Assembly: GCF_900537995.1 (NCBI RefSeq)
Contig: NZ_LR027880.1
Location: forward strand, 1,310,001-1,374,000
Direction of reading: 5' to 3'
Length of the DNA stretch: 64,000 nt
DNA from: Roseburia intestinalis L1-82
GTDB taxonomy: Bacteria > Bacillota > Clostridia > Lachnospirales > Lachnospiraceae
The notes beneath the pieces were generated by a model, which saw only the letters and a program-made list of their open reading frames with translations, was not told the origin of the DNA and did not search any database. The translations under genes were made by a program, and so were the position numbers. Shown here one piece after another: positions 37,794-46,711 of this stretch. Position 1 is the first letter of the stretch, and each line of letters begins with the position of its first letter.

Positions 37794-38486
37794 ATGGAGT
37801 ACATGGATATTGAAACAGTCAAGGAACTGGATCATGTTTTTGGGGACATTGAGGAGTTACAGAAGTTTCGCTGTCTGATGATGCAGTACGAATGTGCGAT
37901 GTTAGAGGTAAAGACAAAGCTGGATGTATTAAATACAGAGCTGTCGGTCCAGAACAGCAGAAACCCGATCGAGTCGATAAAATGCAGGATCAAGGAACCG
38001 GACAGTATCATGAAGAAAATGAAGCGTCAGGAGATCCCGTTTTCGGTGGACAACATTGAAAAAAATTTAAATGATATCGCAGGTGTCCGCGTTATCTGCT
38101 CTTTTCCGGATGATATTTATACATTAGCGGATTATCTGGAAAAGCAGGATGACATCAAACTCATCAAGAAAAAAGATTACATCAGCCATCCGAAGCCGAA
38201 TGGCTACCGCAGCCTTCATTTGATTCTTGAAGTGCCGATTTTTCTGACCAACGAGAAAAAGATGATGCGCGTGGAAGTGCAGTTCCGTACCATTGCAATG
38301 GATTTCTGGGCGAGCTTGGAGCACAAGTTAAAATACAAAAAAGATATAGACAATGCACAGGTCATTTCACAGGATCTCTGCTTCTGTGCGGAGCTGATCT
38401 CACAGTTAGACGGCAGGATGCAGCAGATCAGGGAGCGGCTGGAAGAGAAGAAAGATAATACACAATCCAATATTACCGGGGTTTGA
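37794..38486 (+). CDS. Small alarmone synthetase (RelQ/SasB-like)
   Basis: 230 residues, only the RelA/SpoT synthetase domain: SIKCRIKEPDSIMKKMKR, DIAGVRVICSFPDDIYTL, KPNGYRSLHLILEVP and VEVQFRTIAMDFWASLEHKLKYK. Makes (p)ppGpp from GTP/GDP and ATP; no hydrolase, TGS or ACT domain. AAGGAG lies 9 bases before the ATG. Stand-alone gene. Confidence 0.93.
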   Translation: MEYMDIETVKELDHVFGDIEELQKFRCLMMQYECAMLEVKTKLDVLNTELSVQNSRNPIESIKCRIKEPDSIMKKMKRQEIPFSVDNIEKNLNDIAGVRVICSFPDDIYTLADYLEKQDDIKLIKKKDYISHPKPNGYRSLHLILEVPIFLTNEKKMMRVEVQFRTIAMDFWASLEHKLKYKKDIDNAQVISQDLCFCAELISQLDGRMQQIRERLEEKKDNTQSNITGV

Positions 38487-38576
38487 TTCAGACCCCGGAT
38501 GATGAGAAAGTCGATTTAAAGAAACTGCCGGTGCAAAGGAAATCCAGGTGCTATGGAGTGAGCCGGTTTAAACAGA

Positions 38577-39719
38577 TCAGTCCTGAAACTCCCTGTAATG
38601 TTTCAAAAACAGATCCGCAAGATTTCCCTGAAGCGTTACCCCAAGATCGGTCAGGGTAGCGGAGAGTGCTTCTAAAGCAGGAACCATATGTTCTAATCTT
38701 GCATTTTCGCCCATGTGTCCGATACGGATCACTTTTCCGGACAATTCATCAAAGGAGCCGGCAAGCATAATGTTATATTTTGTGCGCATCTCGTCTAAGA
38801 TGGATTTTGCATCGGTACATTCCGGGATATCAAAAACCGTTACGGTGTTTGAGTAACCGCTCTGCAGATGAAGTTTTAATCCTGCTTCTTTGACGGCTGC
38901 CCTGGTGGCGGAACCGATCCTTGCATGACGCTCATACAGGGTTTTATCGCCGGCGATCAGGTTAAATGCAGCGCGCAGACCGTAGATATCGCTGATCGGC
39001 ATGGTGTAAGGAAACCATTTCTTCTCATAGTAACCGTCGAAAGCCATCAGATTTGCATAGAAAGATGCAATCGGGGTTTTGCGGTTTTTCATTTTTTCTT
39101 TTGCATCATCACTCACCACAACAAAAGTAAGACCAGGAGGTGCAGAGACTGCTTTCTGGGAACCGCCGCAGAGAAGATCGATCTGAAAGTCATCGACGCA
39201 GACTCTCTCGCCAAACATACCGGAAACAGAGTCAACGATCGTTAAAATGCCATACTGTTTGAGCAGCGGACAGATTCTGCTGATATCATTTAACATCCCG
39301 CTCGGTGTGTCACAGTGGACAACGGTGGCGTAAGCGTAGTCGTGATGATCTTTTAAGTATTCCGCGAGTGCGTCCACATCCAAAGTGTTCTCGTAATCGG
39401 CATGGTAAAGTTCCGGGATGCCGCCGTACATGCTGGCAAAGTCGGCAAATTCTTTACCGTAGATACCGTTATCGATGACAAGTACTTTATCGCCCGGCTC
39501 TGTCAGGGAAGCGCAGGCAGCTTCCAGTCCTAAAATTCCTTCCCCGTCTAAGATCAGCGTCTCATTTTTCGTGCCAAGAAGGCTGCTGATCAGCTCGCAG
39601 GTCTCTTTGTAAAAATCATAAAATTCTTCATCCAGATCAGGATTTGTGCAGGCAAAACTGCGCGCACGCCTTACTGTTTCCGGCACCTGTGTCGGTCCGG
39701 GAGTCATGATCTTGTACAT
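38577..39719 (-). CDS. Class V PLP aminotransferase (alanine-glyoxylate type)
   Basis: 380 residues. Starts MYKIMTPGPTQVPETV, the family opening; the PLP lysine is in CGGSQKAVSAPPGL and aspartate in TIVDSVSGMFGE. Family enzymes transfer amino groups to glyoxylate, pyruvate or phosphonoacetaldehyde; substrate is not set by the sequence. ATG chosen with GGAG 7 bases upstream. An ECF S component lies 130 bases upstream on the same strand. Confidence 0.88.
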   Translation of the reverse strand: MYKIMTPGPTQVPETVRRARSFACTNPDLDEEFYDFYKETCELISSLLGTKNETLILDGEGILGLEAACASLTEPGDKVLVIDNGIYGKEFADFASMYGGIPELYHADYENTLDVDALAEYLKDHHDYAYATVVHCDTPSGMLNDISRICPLLKQYGILTIVDSVSGMFGERVCVDDFQIDLLCGGSQKAVSAPPGLTFVVVSDDAKEKMKNRKTPIASFYANLMAFDGYYEKKWFPYTMPISDIYGLRAAFNLIAGDKTLYERHARIGSATRAAVKEAGLKLHLQSGYSNTVTVFDIPECTDAKSILDEMRTKYNIMLAGSFDELSGKVIRIGHMGENARLEHMVPALEALSATLTDLGVTLQGNLADLFLKHYREFQD

Positions 39720-39765
39720 AATAATCTCCATTCTTATCCGTTTTTCAATGAAAACAACGTTTTCA

Positions 39766-39828
39766 TTTGCATCTCAAGTTTGTGCGCAAGCACAAATCTT
39801 GTGTGTGAAAAATCTCATTTTTCACACG
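39766..39828. repeat. Tandem-hairpin intergenic repeat, copy 2
   Basis: Read on the minus strand: GTGTGAAAAAT-GAG-ATTTTTCACAC then AAGATTTGTGCTTGCGCACAAACTT and GATGC, the same order as at 28370-28425. Here it separates the S component and the aminotransferase genes. Confidence 0.8.
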
Positions 39829-39851
39829 AATCCTCTTTTCTGAAAAATAAA

Positions 39852-40400
39852 TTATTTAAAAATGATTTTGTTTGCTGCTTTGCGAAGCGGCTCGATAACG
39901 ATCAGAACCACAACGGCTGCAACACCGATCTGTACCAGATTTCCAGGAATGGAAGTAAACGGTGCGATCCAGTTCCCATAAATAATTCCTTCTGCGATAT
40001 AGTAGCCGACTACTTTGATCACGCAGGCAGCAACGATTGCAAGTGCGTCAAAGCCAAGACCGTGATGCTTTTCTGTAATTGCGCCGACTACATAACCCAT
40101 GATGGCTACAATCACAAAAGTGAAAGGTGCCCATGCAGTCCAGCCGGAGAGCAGATCAAAAAGTCCCATGCCAATGCCGCCGGCGAGTGCACCGCTTTTT
40201 TTGCCAAATAAAATCGCGCAGATGAAAAGTGGAACGTTGCCAAGGTGGATCAGTCCGCCGTTTGCGGTGATCGGAAGTCTGACATTGACGAATGCGGTAA
40301 ATACATAGGTCAGTGCGATGAAAAGTGCCGTGATAGTCAGAAACTGTACCTGACCGATTGAATTTTCTGCTTTTGCAGCTGTTGTAGATGTTGTGCTCAT
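39852..40400 (-). CDS. ECF transporter S component
   Basis: 182 residues, six helices. After a polar N-terminus, QFLTITALFIALTYVFTAFVNVRLP is the characteristic S-component first helix, and GGLIHLGNVPLFICAILFGKKSGALAGGIGMGLFDLLSGW the family core. Captures a vitamin for the shared EcfAAT module, which is not in this window. Neighbouring PLP enzyme suggests vitamin B6 or thiamine precursor, but this is inference. Confidence 0.88.
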   Translation of the reverse strand: MSTTSTTAAKAENSIGQVQFLTITALFIALTYVFTAFVNVRLPITANGGLIHLGNVPLFICAILFGKKSGALAGGIGMGLFDLLSGWTAWAPFTFVIVAIMGYVVGAITEKHHGLGFDALAIVAACVIKVVGYYIAEGIIYGNWIAPFTSIPGNLVQIGVAAVVVLIVIEPLRKAANKIIFK

Positions 40401-40470
40401 ATTCTTTTCTCCTCATTTGTTTCGTATGACCGATTTTTAACAGTCATTTGTTTATGCCTATCTTAAACGC

Positions 40471-40640
40471 ACACTGGTTTATTTTAAAATGCCAGTTAAG
40501 TGAAAAATGAGCAGACCAGTTTATGTGGACTTTTTATGCTCTGCTTCAATACAACATAAAAAAGAGTGCCGGAAAGCCGACACTCTTTTTTAAATCCATT
40601 GTTTACAATATCTTAATCTAACAAATAAAAACTGGTTCTA
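40471..40640. promoter_or_regulatory. Cluster of ACTGG/CCAGT motifs
   Basis: ACTGGTTTA (40473), TGCCAGTTAA (40490), GACCAGTTTATG (40514) and ACTGGTTC (40631) lie upstream of the S-component gene. Two share orientation (TTAACTGGCA, CATAAACTGGTC). Possible binding sites for a regulator not seen here. Confidence 0.4.
40556..40592 (-). terminator. Terminator of cold shock gene
   Basis: AAAAAAGAGTG-CCGGAAAGCCGA-CACTCTTTTTT; about 100 bases downstream of the cold shock stop. Confidence 0.88.
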
Positions 40641-40689
40641 TTTAAAAAGAAAAAGGTACATGTGAAACTACTGATTGTGCTGGTAGTAA

Positions 40690-40893
40690 TTATTTTACTA
40701 CTGTAACGTTGGTTGCCTGAGGTCCTTTAGCGCCTTCTACTACTTCGAATTCTACAGTAGCGCCTTCTTCCAGGGATTTGAAACCATCCATGTTCAGACC
40801 TGAGTAGTGTACGAATACATCATTGCCCTGCTCGTCAGAGATGAATCCGTATCCTTTTTGGTTGTTAAACCATTTTACTGTACCTTTGTTCAT
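40690..40893 (-). CDS. Cold shock protein (CspA family)
   Basis: 67 residues, single cold shock domain. RNA-binding motifs KGYGFI and DVFVHY are present. Binds single-stranded nucleic acid and melts RNA structure. GGAGG lies 7 bases before ATG, and the 5-prime region is AT-rich. Confidence 0.97.
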   Translation of the reverse strand: MNKGTVKWFNNQKGYGFISDEQGNDVFVHYSGLNMDGFKSLEEGATVEFEVVEGAKGPQATNVTVVK

Positions 40894-40990
40894 TGAAAAG
40901 TACCTCCAAAAAATATTACTGGCTGTATTTACAGCTAGTTAGAGCATATCATAACGGTTTTGAAAAGTAAAGGAAAAAAACGGATATTTT

Positions 40991-41497
40991 TTAACCTAAT
41001 TTCTCAATAACAATATTGTGGTTTTTGAGAAAAATCTCAACCAGTCTGTCCCATTCGTGCTCTAAGGATTTATCGGTGGAAAAGATACGATAGGATACAC
41101 CGGTCGTGAGCATAAGGTTTCCATTCTGGAACTTCAGATTCAAAAACATGCCGGTCACATCCTGTGGTGTAAAAGGCGTCTGCATACTGGCAAGCGTGCG
41201 GGATAAATTGTCCGGTGAGAGCAGAAAAACAAACTTAAAATAAGAAGGTGTCCGTTTTCCCTTGATCAGATCAAAGCAGTGCTGGCGCACTCTGCCGTAG
41301 GGCAGAAACACAAGGCCGGATAACCCCTGTTCTTCTAATTCTTCACTGGAATAAAAGTCCGGTGTGACCGTTCCGTCAAAATTCCACACAGCATCTTTCT
41401 GGATCGTGGCTTCTTTTAATAAGAAATGATCGAATGTATCAGAGCATAAAAGCTGATTCATAAAATTTTTAAGTTCCGGGATATTGAGCGCTAACAT
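40991..41497 (-). CDS. DUF5721-like protein
   Basis: 168 residues, tentatively DUF5721, a conserved Lachnospiraceae protein of unknown function. Soluble, no signal, mixed alpha/beta. Start at ATG 41497 with GAGG 8 bases upstream. No operon partner. Confidence 0.65.
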   Translation of the reverse strand: MLALNIPELKNFMNQLLCSDTFDHFLLKEATIQKDAVWNFDGTVTPDFYSSEELEEQGLSGLVFLPYGRVRQHCFDLIKGKRTPSYFKFVFLLSPDNLSRTLASMQTPFTPQDVTGMFLNLKFQNGNLMLTTGVSYRIFSTDKSLEHEWDRLVEIFLKNHNIVIEKLG

Positions 41498-41533
41498 GCG
41501 GTATACCTCTTTCATAAGCTGATGGTGTGGTGC

Positions 41534-41591
41534 TGGAGTTTAAAGGTGGATTTTAATTTCTGCAGGTATCATGATCCACCTTTAAACTCCA
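41534..41591. repeat. 18-bp perfect inverted repeat
   Basis: TGGAGTTTAAAGGTGGAT (41534-41551) and its complement (41574-41591) around a 22-base loop, with further pairing outside (TGGTG/CATCA). Located between divergent DUF5721-like and M18 genes. No T run, so not a simple terminator; operator or small element remnant. Confidence 0.75.
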
Positions 41592-41709
41592 ACATCACAT
41601 CCCCATTGTACCATAAAACACCTGGAAACAAAATAAAGGATGTAATCTTTCTGATTTTATAGTAGAATAGGAGTGGTTTTAATCAGTATGACAGAAAAGA
41701 GGAAATACA

Positions 41710-43002
41710 ATGAACGAACAAACAGTTTTATTTGATTTATTAAAAGAGGGAGTATCTCCGGCACATGTGGTAAAATCGTGTGAAAAACGTTTAGAGGATG
41801 CCGGATTTGAAAAGATAGCTTATGAAAAAGAATGGAATCTAAAAGCGGGTGGACGTTATTATGTGGATCACCACGATACCACATTGTTCGCATTTACGAT
41901 TCCGGAAGATGAGATGAAAAAAGAGGAAAAACCTGCAGTGCGCATTGCAGCGGCACATACGGATTTTCCGTGTCTGCGCATTAAGCCGTCCTGTGATGTC
42001 GTGACAAACCGCTATGCACAGGTCAACATCGAGGTATATGGAGGTGCAATCTTAAATACCTGGTTAGACAGACCGCTTGGTGTGGCAGGACGTGTGGCAG
42101 TGAGGGGCAATGATCCGTTTGTACCGGAAATGAAATATTTTGCGTCCGAAAAGAATCTGCTGACAATCCCGAATCTTGCGATCCATATGAACCGCGAAGT
42201 GAATAAGGGCGTGGAGTTAAATAAGCAGATCGATATGATCCCGGTTGCAGGGCTGCTTGCAGAAGAAGAGAAGAATGCCGATTATTTCTTAAGTTTTCTT
42301 GCAAAGGAACTGTCTGTTGCAAAAGAGGATATTTTAGACTTTGAACTGTCGGTGTACTGCAAGGAGCAGCCGGAGTATGTTGGGGTAGCAGATGACTTTA
42401 TATCCTCTCCGAGACTGGATAACCTGACATCCTGTGCAGCTTTAGTGTCCGGTATTTTAGATGCGGAAAGAAAAGATGGTATCAATCTAATCGCCTTATT
42501 TGACCATGAGGAGATCGGAAGCCGCAGCAAACAGGGAGCAGGTTCTATTTTACTTCACGACATGCTGCTTCGCATTTTAGCGGAATGCGGTGCGAAGGAG
42601 AGTGCGCAGGAGCTGCTGTATCAGAGTATGCTGTTATCGGTAGACGTTGCACATGGACTGCATCCGAATCAGGCAGGAAAAATGGACATCACAAATAAAC
42701 CGGTGCTCGGAAGCGGCTTCTGTATCAAGGAGGCATGTTCCCAGTCCTACGCAACAGACTGTGAGGCGATTGCAATCATCCAGCAGATCTGTGATCTGAA
42801 GAAGATCCCGTATCAGAAATTTGTAAATCGTTCCGATATGGCAGGCGGCGGAACACTTGGCTCTATCGCATCTGCGCTGCTGCCGGTAAAAACAGTGGAT
42901 ATTGGTATTCCGCTTCTGGCAATGCATTCAGCAAGAGAATTGATGGGGGCAGCAGATCAGGAGGCACTGACAGAGCTTGTAACGGCATATTTTTTACTTT
43001 AA
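41710..43002 (+). CDS. M18 family aminopeptidase
   Basis: 430 residues. Metal ligands in AAHTDFPCLRIKP, SPRLDNLTS, FDHEEIGSRSKQGAGS, DVAHGLHPN and LAMHSARELMG. Cytoplasmic dodecameric aspartyl-type aminopeptidase. GAGG lies about 10 bases before ATG. The transglutaminase gene follows after 9 bases. Confidence 0.95.
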   Translation: MNEQTVLFDLLKEGVSPAHVVKSCEKRLEDAGFEKIAYEKEWNLKAGGRYYVDHHDTTLFAFTIPEDEMKKEEKPAVRIAAAHTDFPCLRIKPSCDVVTNRYAQVNIEVYGGAILNTWLDRPLGVAGRVAVRGNDPFVPEMKYFASEKNLLTIPNLAIHMNREVNKGVELNKQIDMIPVAGLLAEEEKNADYFLSFLAKELSVAKEDILDFELSVYCKEQPEYVGVADDFISSPRLDNLTSCAALVSGILDAERKDGINLIALFDHEEIGSRSKQGAGSILLHDMLLRILAECGAKESAQELLYQSMLLSVDVAHGLHPNQAGKMDITNKPVLGSGFCIKEACSQSYATDCEAIAIIQQICDLKKIPYQKFVNRSDMAGGGTLGSIASALLPVKTVDIGIPLLAMHSARELMGAADQEALTELVTAYFLL

Positions 43003-43011
43003 GGAGGAATT

Positions 43012-44238
43012 TTGAAAAGAAGAAAAAGGCATACACTGCTTAAGTTTATAATTCTTGCAGTGATAGCGGGCGGAGTGGTTCAATATTCCGGAGTGCTTAA
43101 GGATACAGGTGTGTTTCCGGAAAAAATCACAAACCAGATCAGTGTAGAACAGAAAAATGCGAAAGCAGAAACATATTCCGGTACGGCAGAGGAACAGACG
43201 GTAAAGAGTACAGAGATAAGCACGGAAAATGAAACAGCGGATACCGAAGTGCCGCATGGATATGCTTATGAAACGCTGACGGCGGAGCAGAAGACTGTCT
43301 ATGACGAAGTGTACCGGATCATTCTGGCACATGATTCAAAGGTAAAAGTAAGTACCTGTGATGAAAAAGTTTTAGAGAAGGCATATCGTTCTGTGATAGC
43401 AGATCATGGGGGCATTTTCTGGGTATCCGGTTATAACTACACACAGTATACTATGGGAAAAAAGATTGTCAGCATCGATTTTTCCCCAAGTTATACGATG
43501 GAGCGCACAGAGCGTGATTCCTATCAGAGGCGGATCGACGCAGTGGTGGATTCCATATTAAAAAATGTGGATCCATCCTGGGGAGATTATGAAAAGGCAA
43601 AATATGTGTTTGAATATCTGGCGGGAAACGTTGAATATCAAATGGGGACGGAACAAAATCAGAATATTATCAGTGTCTTTTTAAATAAGAAAACAGTCTG
43701 TCAGGGATATGCCAACGCCACGCAGTATCTGCTGACACTTCTGGGGATTCCGGCTGTTGTGGTGACAGGAACTGCGGAGGGAGACACACACGCATGGAAT
43801 CTTGTCCAGCTTGACGGTGCATATTATTTTATGGATACGACATGGGGAAATTCTTCCTATAACAATGGTGCGAGCGGTATGGGGACTTTTATCAATTATA
43901 ATTATTTCGGGGTGACTACGGCTGAGATCAGCAAAACGCATCAGGCGGACGGTACACTGCTTTTGCCGGAATGTACGGCAACGGCAGATAATTATTATGT
44001 AAGAGAAGGAAAATATATCACCGAGTGGGAGCCGGAAGTGATCGGACAGATTTATGGCGCTGCTTATCGTAATGGAGCTGTCACGGAGGAGATTCGTTTT
44101 TCGGATACATCTTTATATGATCAGGCAAAAGCATATCTGATCGATGAACAGCATATCCGCGATTATTGTGAGGGAATTACAGGATTATCGTATATTGAGG
44201 ACAGAGATCAGAATGTACTGATCCTGAAATTTTCGTAG
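43012..44238 (+). CDS. Membrane-anchored transglutaminase-like protein
   Basis: 408 residues, TTG start after AAGGAGG. N-terminal signal anchor (LLKFIILAVIAGGVVQYSG), a linker rich in T and E, then the transglutaminase-like triad: KTVCQGYANA (C), DTHAWNLVQL (H) and YYFMDTTWGN (D). Extracellular; may cleave or cross-link peptides. Cotranscribed with the M18 gene. Confidence 0.88.
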   Translation: MKRRKRHTLLKFIILAVIAGGVVQYSGVLKDTGVFPEKITNQISVEQKNAKAETYSGTAEEQTVKSTEISTENETADTEVPHGYAYETLTAEQKTVYDEVYRIILAHDSKVKVSTCDEKVLEKAYRSVIADHGGIFWVSGYNYTQYTMGKKIVSIDFSPSYTMERTERDSYQRRIDAVVDSILKNVDPSWGDYEKAKYVFEYLAGNVEYQMGTEQNQNIISVFLNKKTVCQGYANATQYLLTLLGIPAVVVTGTAEGDTHAWNLVQLDGAYYFMDTTWGNSSYNNGASGMGTFINYNYFGVTTAEISKTHQADGTLLLPECTATADNYYVREGKYITEWEPEVIGQIYGAAYRNGAVTEEIRFSDTSLYDQAKAYLIDEQHIRDYCEGITGLSYIEDRDQNVLILKFS

Positions 44239-44312
44239 AAAAGATATCAGATAAAAAATATATAAAATATAATAGAAACCTCTATACAAAACAAAGTTTT
44301 TGTGCTAATGTT

Positions 44313-44333
44313 ATGTAGTAATTGATACTACAT
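44313..44333. promoter_or_regulatory. Palindrome upstream of degV-like gene
   Basis: ATGTAGTA-ATTGA-TACTACAT, perfect 8-bp arms, 70 bases before the ATG. Candidate operator. Confidence 0.6.
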
Positions 44334-44402
44334 GTAATGGAAAAAAATAACATATAAAAAGTTTTTGAATAACAAATTGTCGGACTATGGAGGTTATAAG
44401 AT

Positions 44403-45242
44403 ATGTACAAGATCGTGATTGACAGTTGTGGAGAACTGCCGGAAGATTTAAAAAAGGATGGACATTATCAGAATGTATCGTTAGAGTTAGAGGTAGATGG
44501 ATGCTATATCCGCGATGACGAGACATTTGACCAGAAGGATTTTCTTCGCAGGGTAAAGGAAAGTGTTACCGGACCAAAGTCTGCATGCCCGTCTCCGGAT
44601 GAATATATGAAGTCCTATGAAGGGGATGCCGATCATGTATATGTGGTAACTTTATCCGGCAAGCTTTCCGGATCTTATAACAGTGCCGAACTTGGAAAAA
44701 ATTTATTTGAGGAGGAACATCCGGGCGAGAAGAAGATTTATGTATTCAATTCCCGTTCCGCTTCCGTCGGTGAGACACTGATCGGTATGAAAGTGCAGGA
44801 GTGTGAAGAGGCCGGTATGAGTTTTGAGGAAGTTGTTGCGGCAACAGAGAAATATATCAGTTCCATGAATACATTTTTTGTACTTGAAACATTAGAGACT
44901 CTGCGAAAAAACGGACGTCTGACAAATCTTAAGGCATTTATTGCAAATACATTAAATATCAAGCCGGTAATGGGTTCTACAGAGGAAGGATCGATCTGTC
45001 AGCTTGGTCAGGCGCGTGGCATGAACAAAGCGCTGGATAAGATGATTCAGGATGTGATTGCAAAGACAAAAAACTGTGAGAACAGGGTGCTTGCAATTTC
45101 ACACTGTAATTGTCCGGAGAGAGCAAAAGCAGTAAAGGAAAAAATTGAAAAGATGGCAAAGTTCAAAAAAATCATTGTTACGGATACAGCGGGCGTCAGC
45201 ACAATGTATGCAAATGACGGCGGTGTTATTATCGCAGTTTAA
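44403..45242 (+). CDS. DegV family fatty-acid-binding protein
   Basis: 279 residues. YVVTLSGKLSGSYNSAELGK, FNSRSASVGETL and FFVLETLETLRKNGRL match the fatty-acid pocket. Family members hand acyl groups to the fatty acid kinase system (FakB). GGAGG about 10 bases before ATG. Confidence 0.93.
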   Translation: MYKIVIDSCGELPEDLKKDGHYQNVSLELEVDGCYIRDDETFDQKDFLRRVKESVTGPKSACPSPDEYMKSYEGDADHVYVVTLSGKLSGSYNSAELGKNLFEEEHPGEKKIYVFNSRSASVGETLIGMKVQECEEAGMSFEEVVAATEKYISSMNTFFVLETLETLRKNGRLTNLKAFIANTLNIKPVMGSTEEGSICQLGQARGMNKALDKMIQDVIAKTKNCENRVLAISHCNCPERAKAVKEKIEKMAKFKKIIVTDTAGVSTMYANDGGVIIAV

Positions 45243-45317
45243 TACGGCGGAATAAGTGTCAGTTACCGATCTGCCGGCGTATGAGGACTGCAGCATCCGT
45301 CAGGGAAAGGACAGTAT

Positions 45318-46625
45318 ATGAAAGAACTGACATATGAGGAAGTATTAGATCAGATCGAACATCAGAGACGGTTTGGAAATCGTCCGGGGGCAGAGGTATC
45401 AGCGCTGATGCTGGAAAAGTTAGGCAGACCACAGCAGAATATGAGTGTGATCCATATAGCGGGGACGAACGGAAAAGGTTCCGTCTCTGCTTTTTTGTGC
45501 TCAATTTTAAAGGAAGCAGGGATTCGTACCGGAATGTTTACCTCACCGCACCTGGTTGATTTCAGGGAGCGGATCTGTGTGGACGGACAGATGATATCCT
45601 GTGAAGAAGTGACAAAACTTGGAAACATGTTGCTTGAGGAGGACTTTGGGACAGTACCGACGATGTTTGATTATTGTCTGGCAATGGCACTGCTCTATTA
45701 CAGGGACAGACAGTGTCAGGCTGTCGTGATAGAGACCGGGCTTGGGGGAAGATTAGATTCAACCAATGCAATCGGCGTGCCGGAGGTTACGGTGGTCACG
45801 AAAATCGGGTATGACCATATGGCGGTTTTAGGTGATACATTAGATAAAATTGCGGCGGAGAAGGCGGGAATTATCAAAAAGGGTACAAAACTGGTATTAG
45901 AGAGCCAGAAAAAAGATGCAATGGATGTTTTGCTGGAAACAGCGGAAAAAGAAGCAGTTACTGAGATAAAGATTGCGGATATGCATGACGTGACCGAATG
46001 CCGCTATGAAAATGGCAGACAGTATTTTTCCTATCAGAAATATAAAAATCTTGAGATGGCAATGCTTGGTGTCCACCAGTATGAAAATGCGGCTGCTGCG
46101 ATCCTTGCCGCAGAAATTTTTCTGAAAGACAGAGGAATTTCAGATGAAAAGGCAGAATACTATATCAGAGAAGGAATCAAAAAGACAAGATGGGAAGGAC
46201 GGATGGAGATCCTAAGCCGGGAACCGTTTTTTATGGTGGATGGTGCACATAATGGTAACGGAGTGGCGGCATTAGCGGAAAGTCTTCGTACTTTGTTCCC
46301 GGGAGAGAAGTTTCATTTTGTCATGGGAGTTATGGCAGATAAAAACTATGAGGAAATGATCGAGGAATTACTGCCGCTTGCACTGGATTTTAAGACGGTG
46401 ACGGTAGAGTCAGAGAGGGCACTGGCGGCACAGGAGCTGTCGGAGAAGATCCGGGCAAAGGGAATCTGCGATGCCGGACTTTTACACTCTTTTGACGAAC
46501 TGATGCCGGGACGGCTGGATGTGGCACACAAAACGATCGCATTTGGGTCTTTGTACTTTGTCGGGGAGATTGAAAAATATTTCCAAGATGTAACAAAAAT
46601 CACAAAAAATTTACAAATTTACTAA
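45318..46625 (+). CDS. folC: Folylpolyglutamate synthase / dihydrofolate synthase
   Basis: 435 residues. P-loop HIAGTNGKGSVSAFLCSIL, SPHLVDFRERI, ETGLGGRLDSTNA and VDGAHNGNGVAAL. Adds glutamates to folates with ATP. Weak GGAAAGG lies upstream of ATG. Confidence 0.95.
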   Translation: MKELTYEEVLDQIEHQRRFGNRPGAEVSALMLEKLGRPQQNMSVIHIAGTNGKGSVSAFLCSILKEAGIRTGMFTSPHLVDFRERICVDGQMISCEEVTKLGNMLLEEDFGTVPTMFDYCLAMALLYYRDRQCQAVVIETGLGGRLDSTNAIGVPEVTVVTKIGYDHMAVLGDTLDKIAAEKAGIIKKGTKLVLESQKKDAMDVLLETAEKEAVTEIKIADMHDVTECRYENGRQYFSYQKYKNLEMAMLGVHQYENAAAAILAAEIFLKDRGISDEKAEYYIREGIKKTRWEGRMEILSREPFFMVDGAHNGNGVAALAESLRTLFPGEKFHFVMGVMADKNYEEMIEELLPLALDFKTVTVESERALAAQELSEKIRAKGICDAGLLHSFDELMPGRLDVAHKTIAFGSLYFVGEIEKYFQDVTKITKNLQIY

Positions 46626-46711
46626 CTTTGCTTAACAGGTGGTTATAAGGAATTTTTTTGGCTATAATAATCGGTGTTGAAAAATAATGTGGATTAGAAA
46701 GAGCTGATAAG

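Noticed and set aside
40410..40560. Vitamin riboswitch before the ECF S component
   Set aside because: No TPP, FMN or other aptamer core motifs could be matched by eye.
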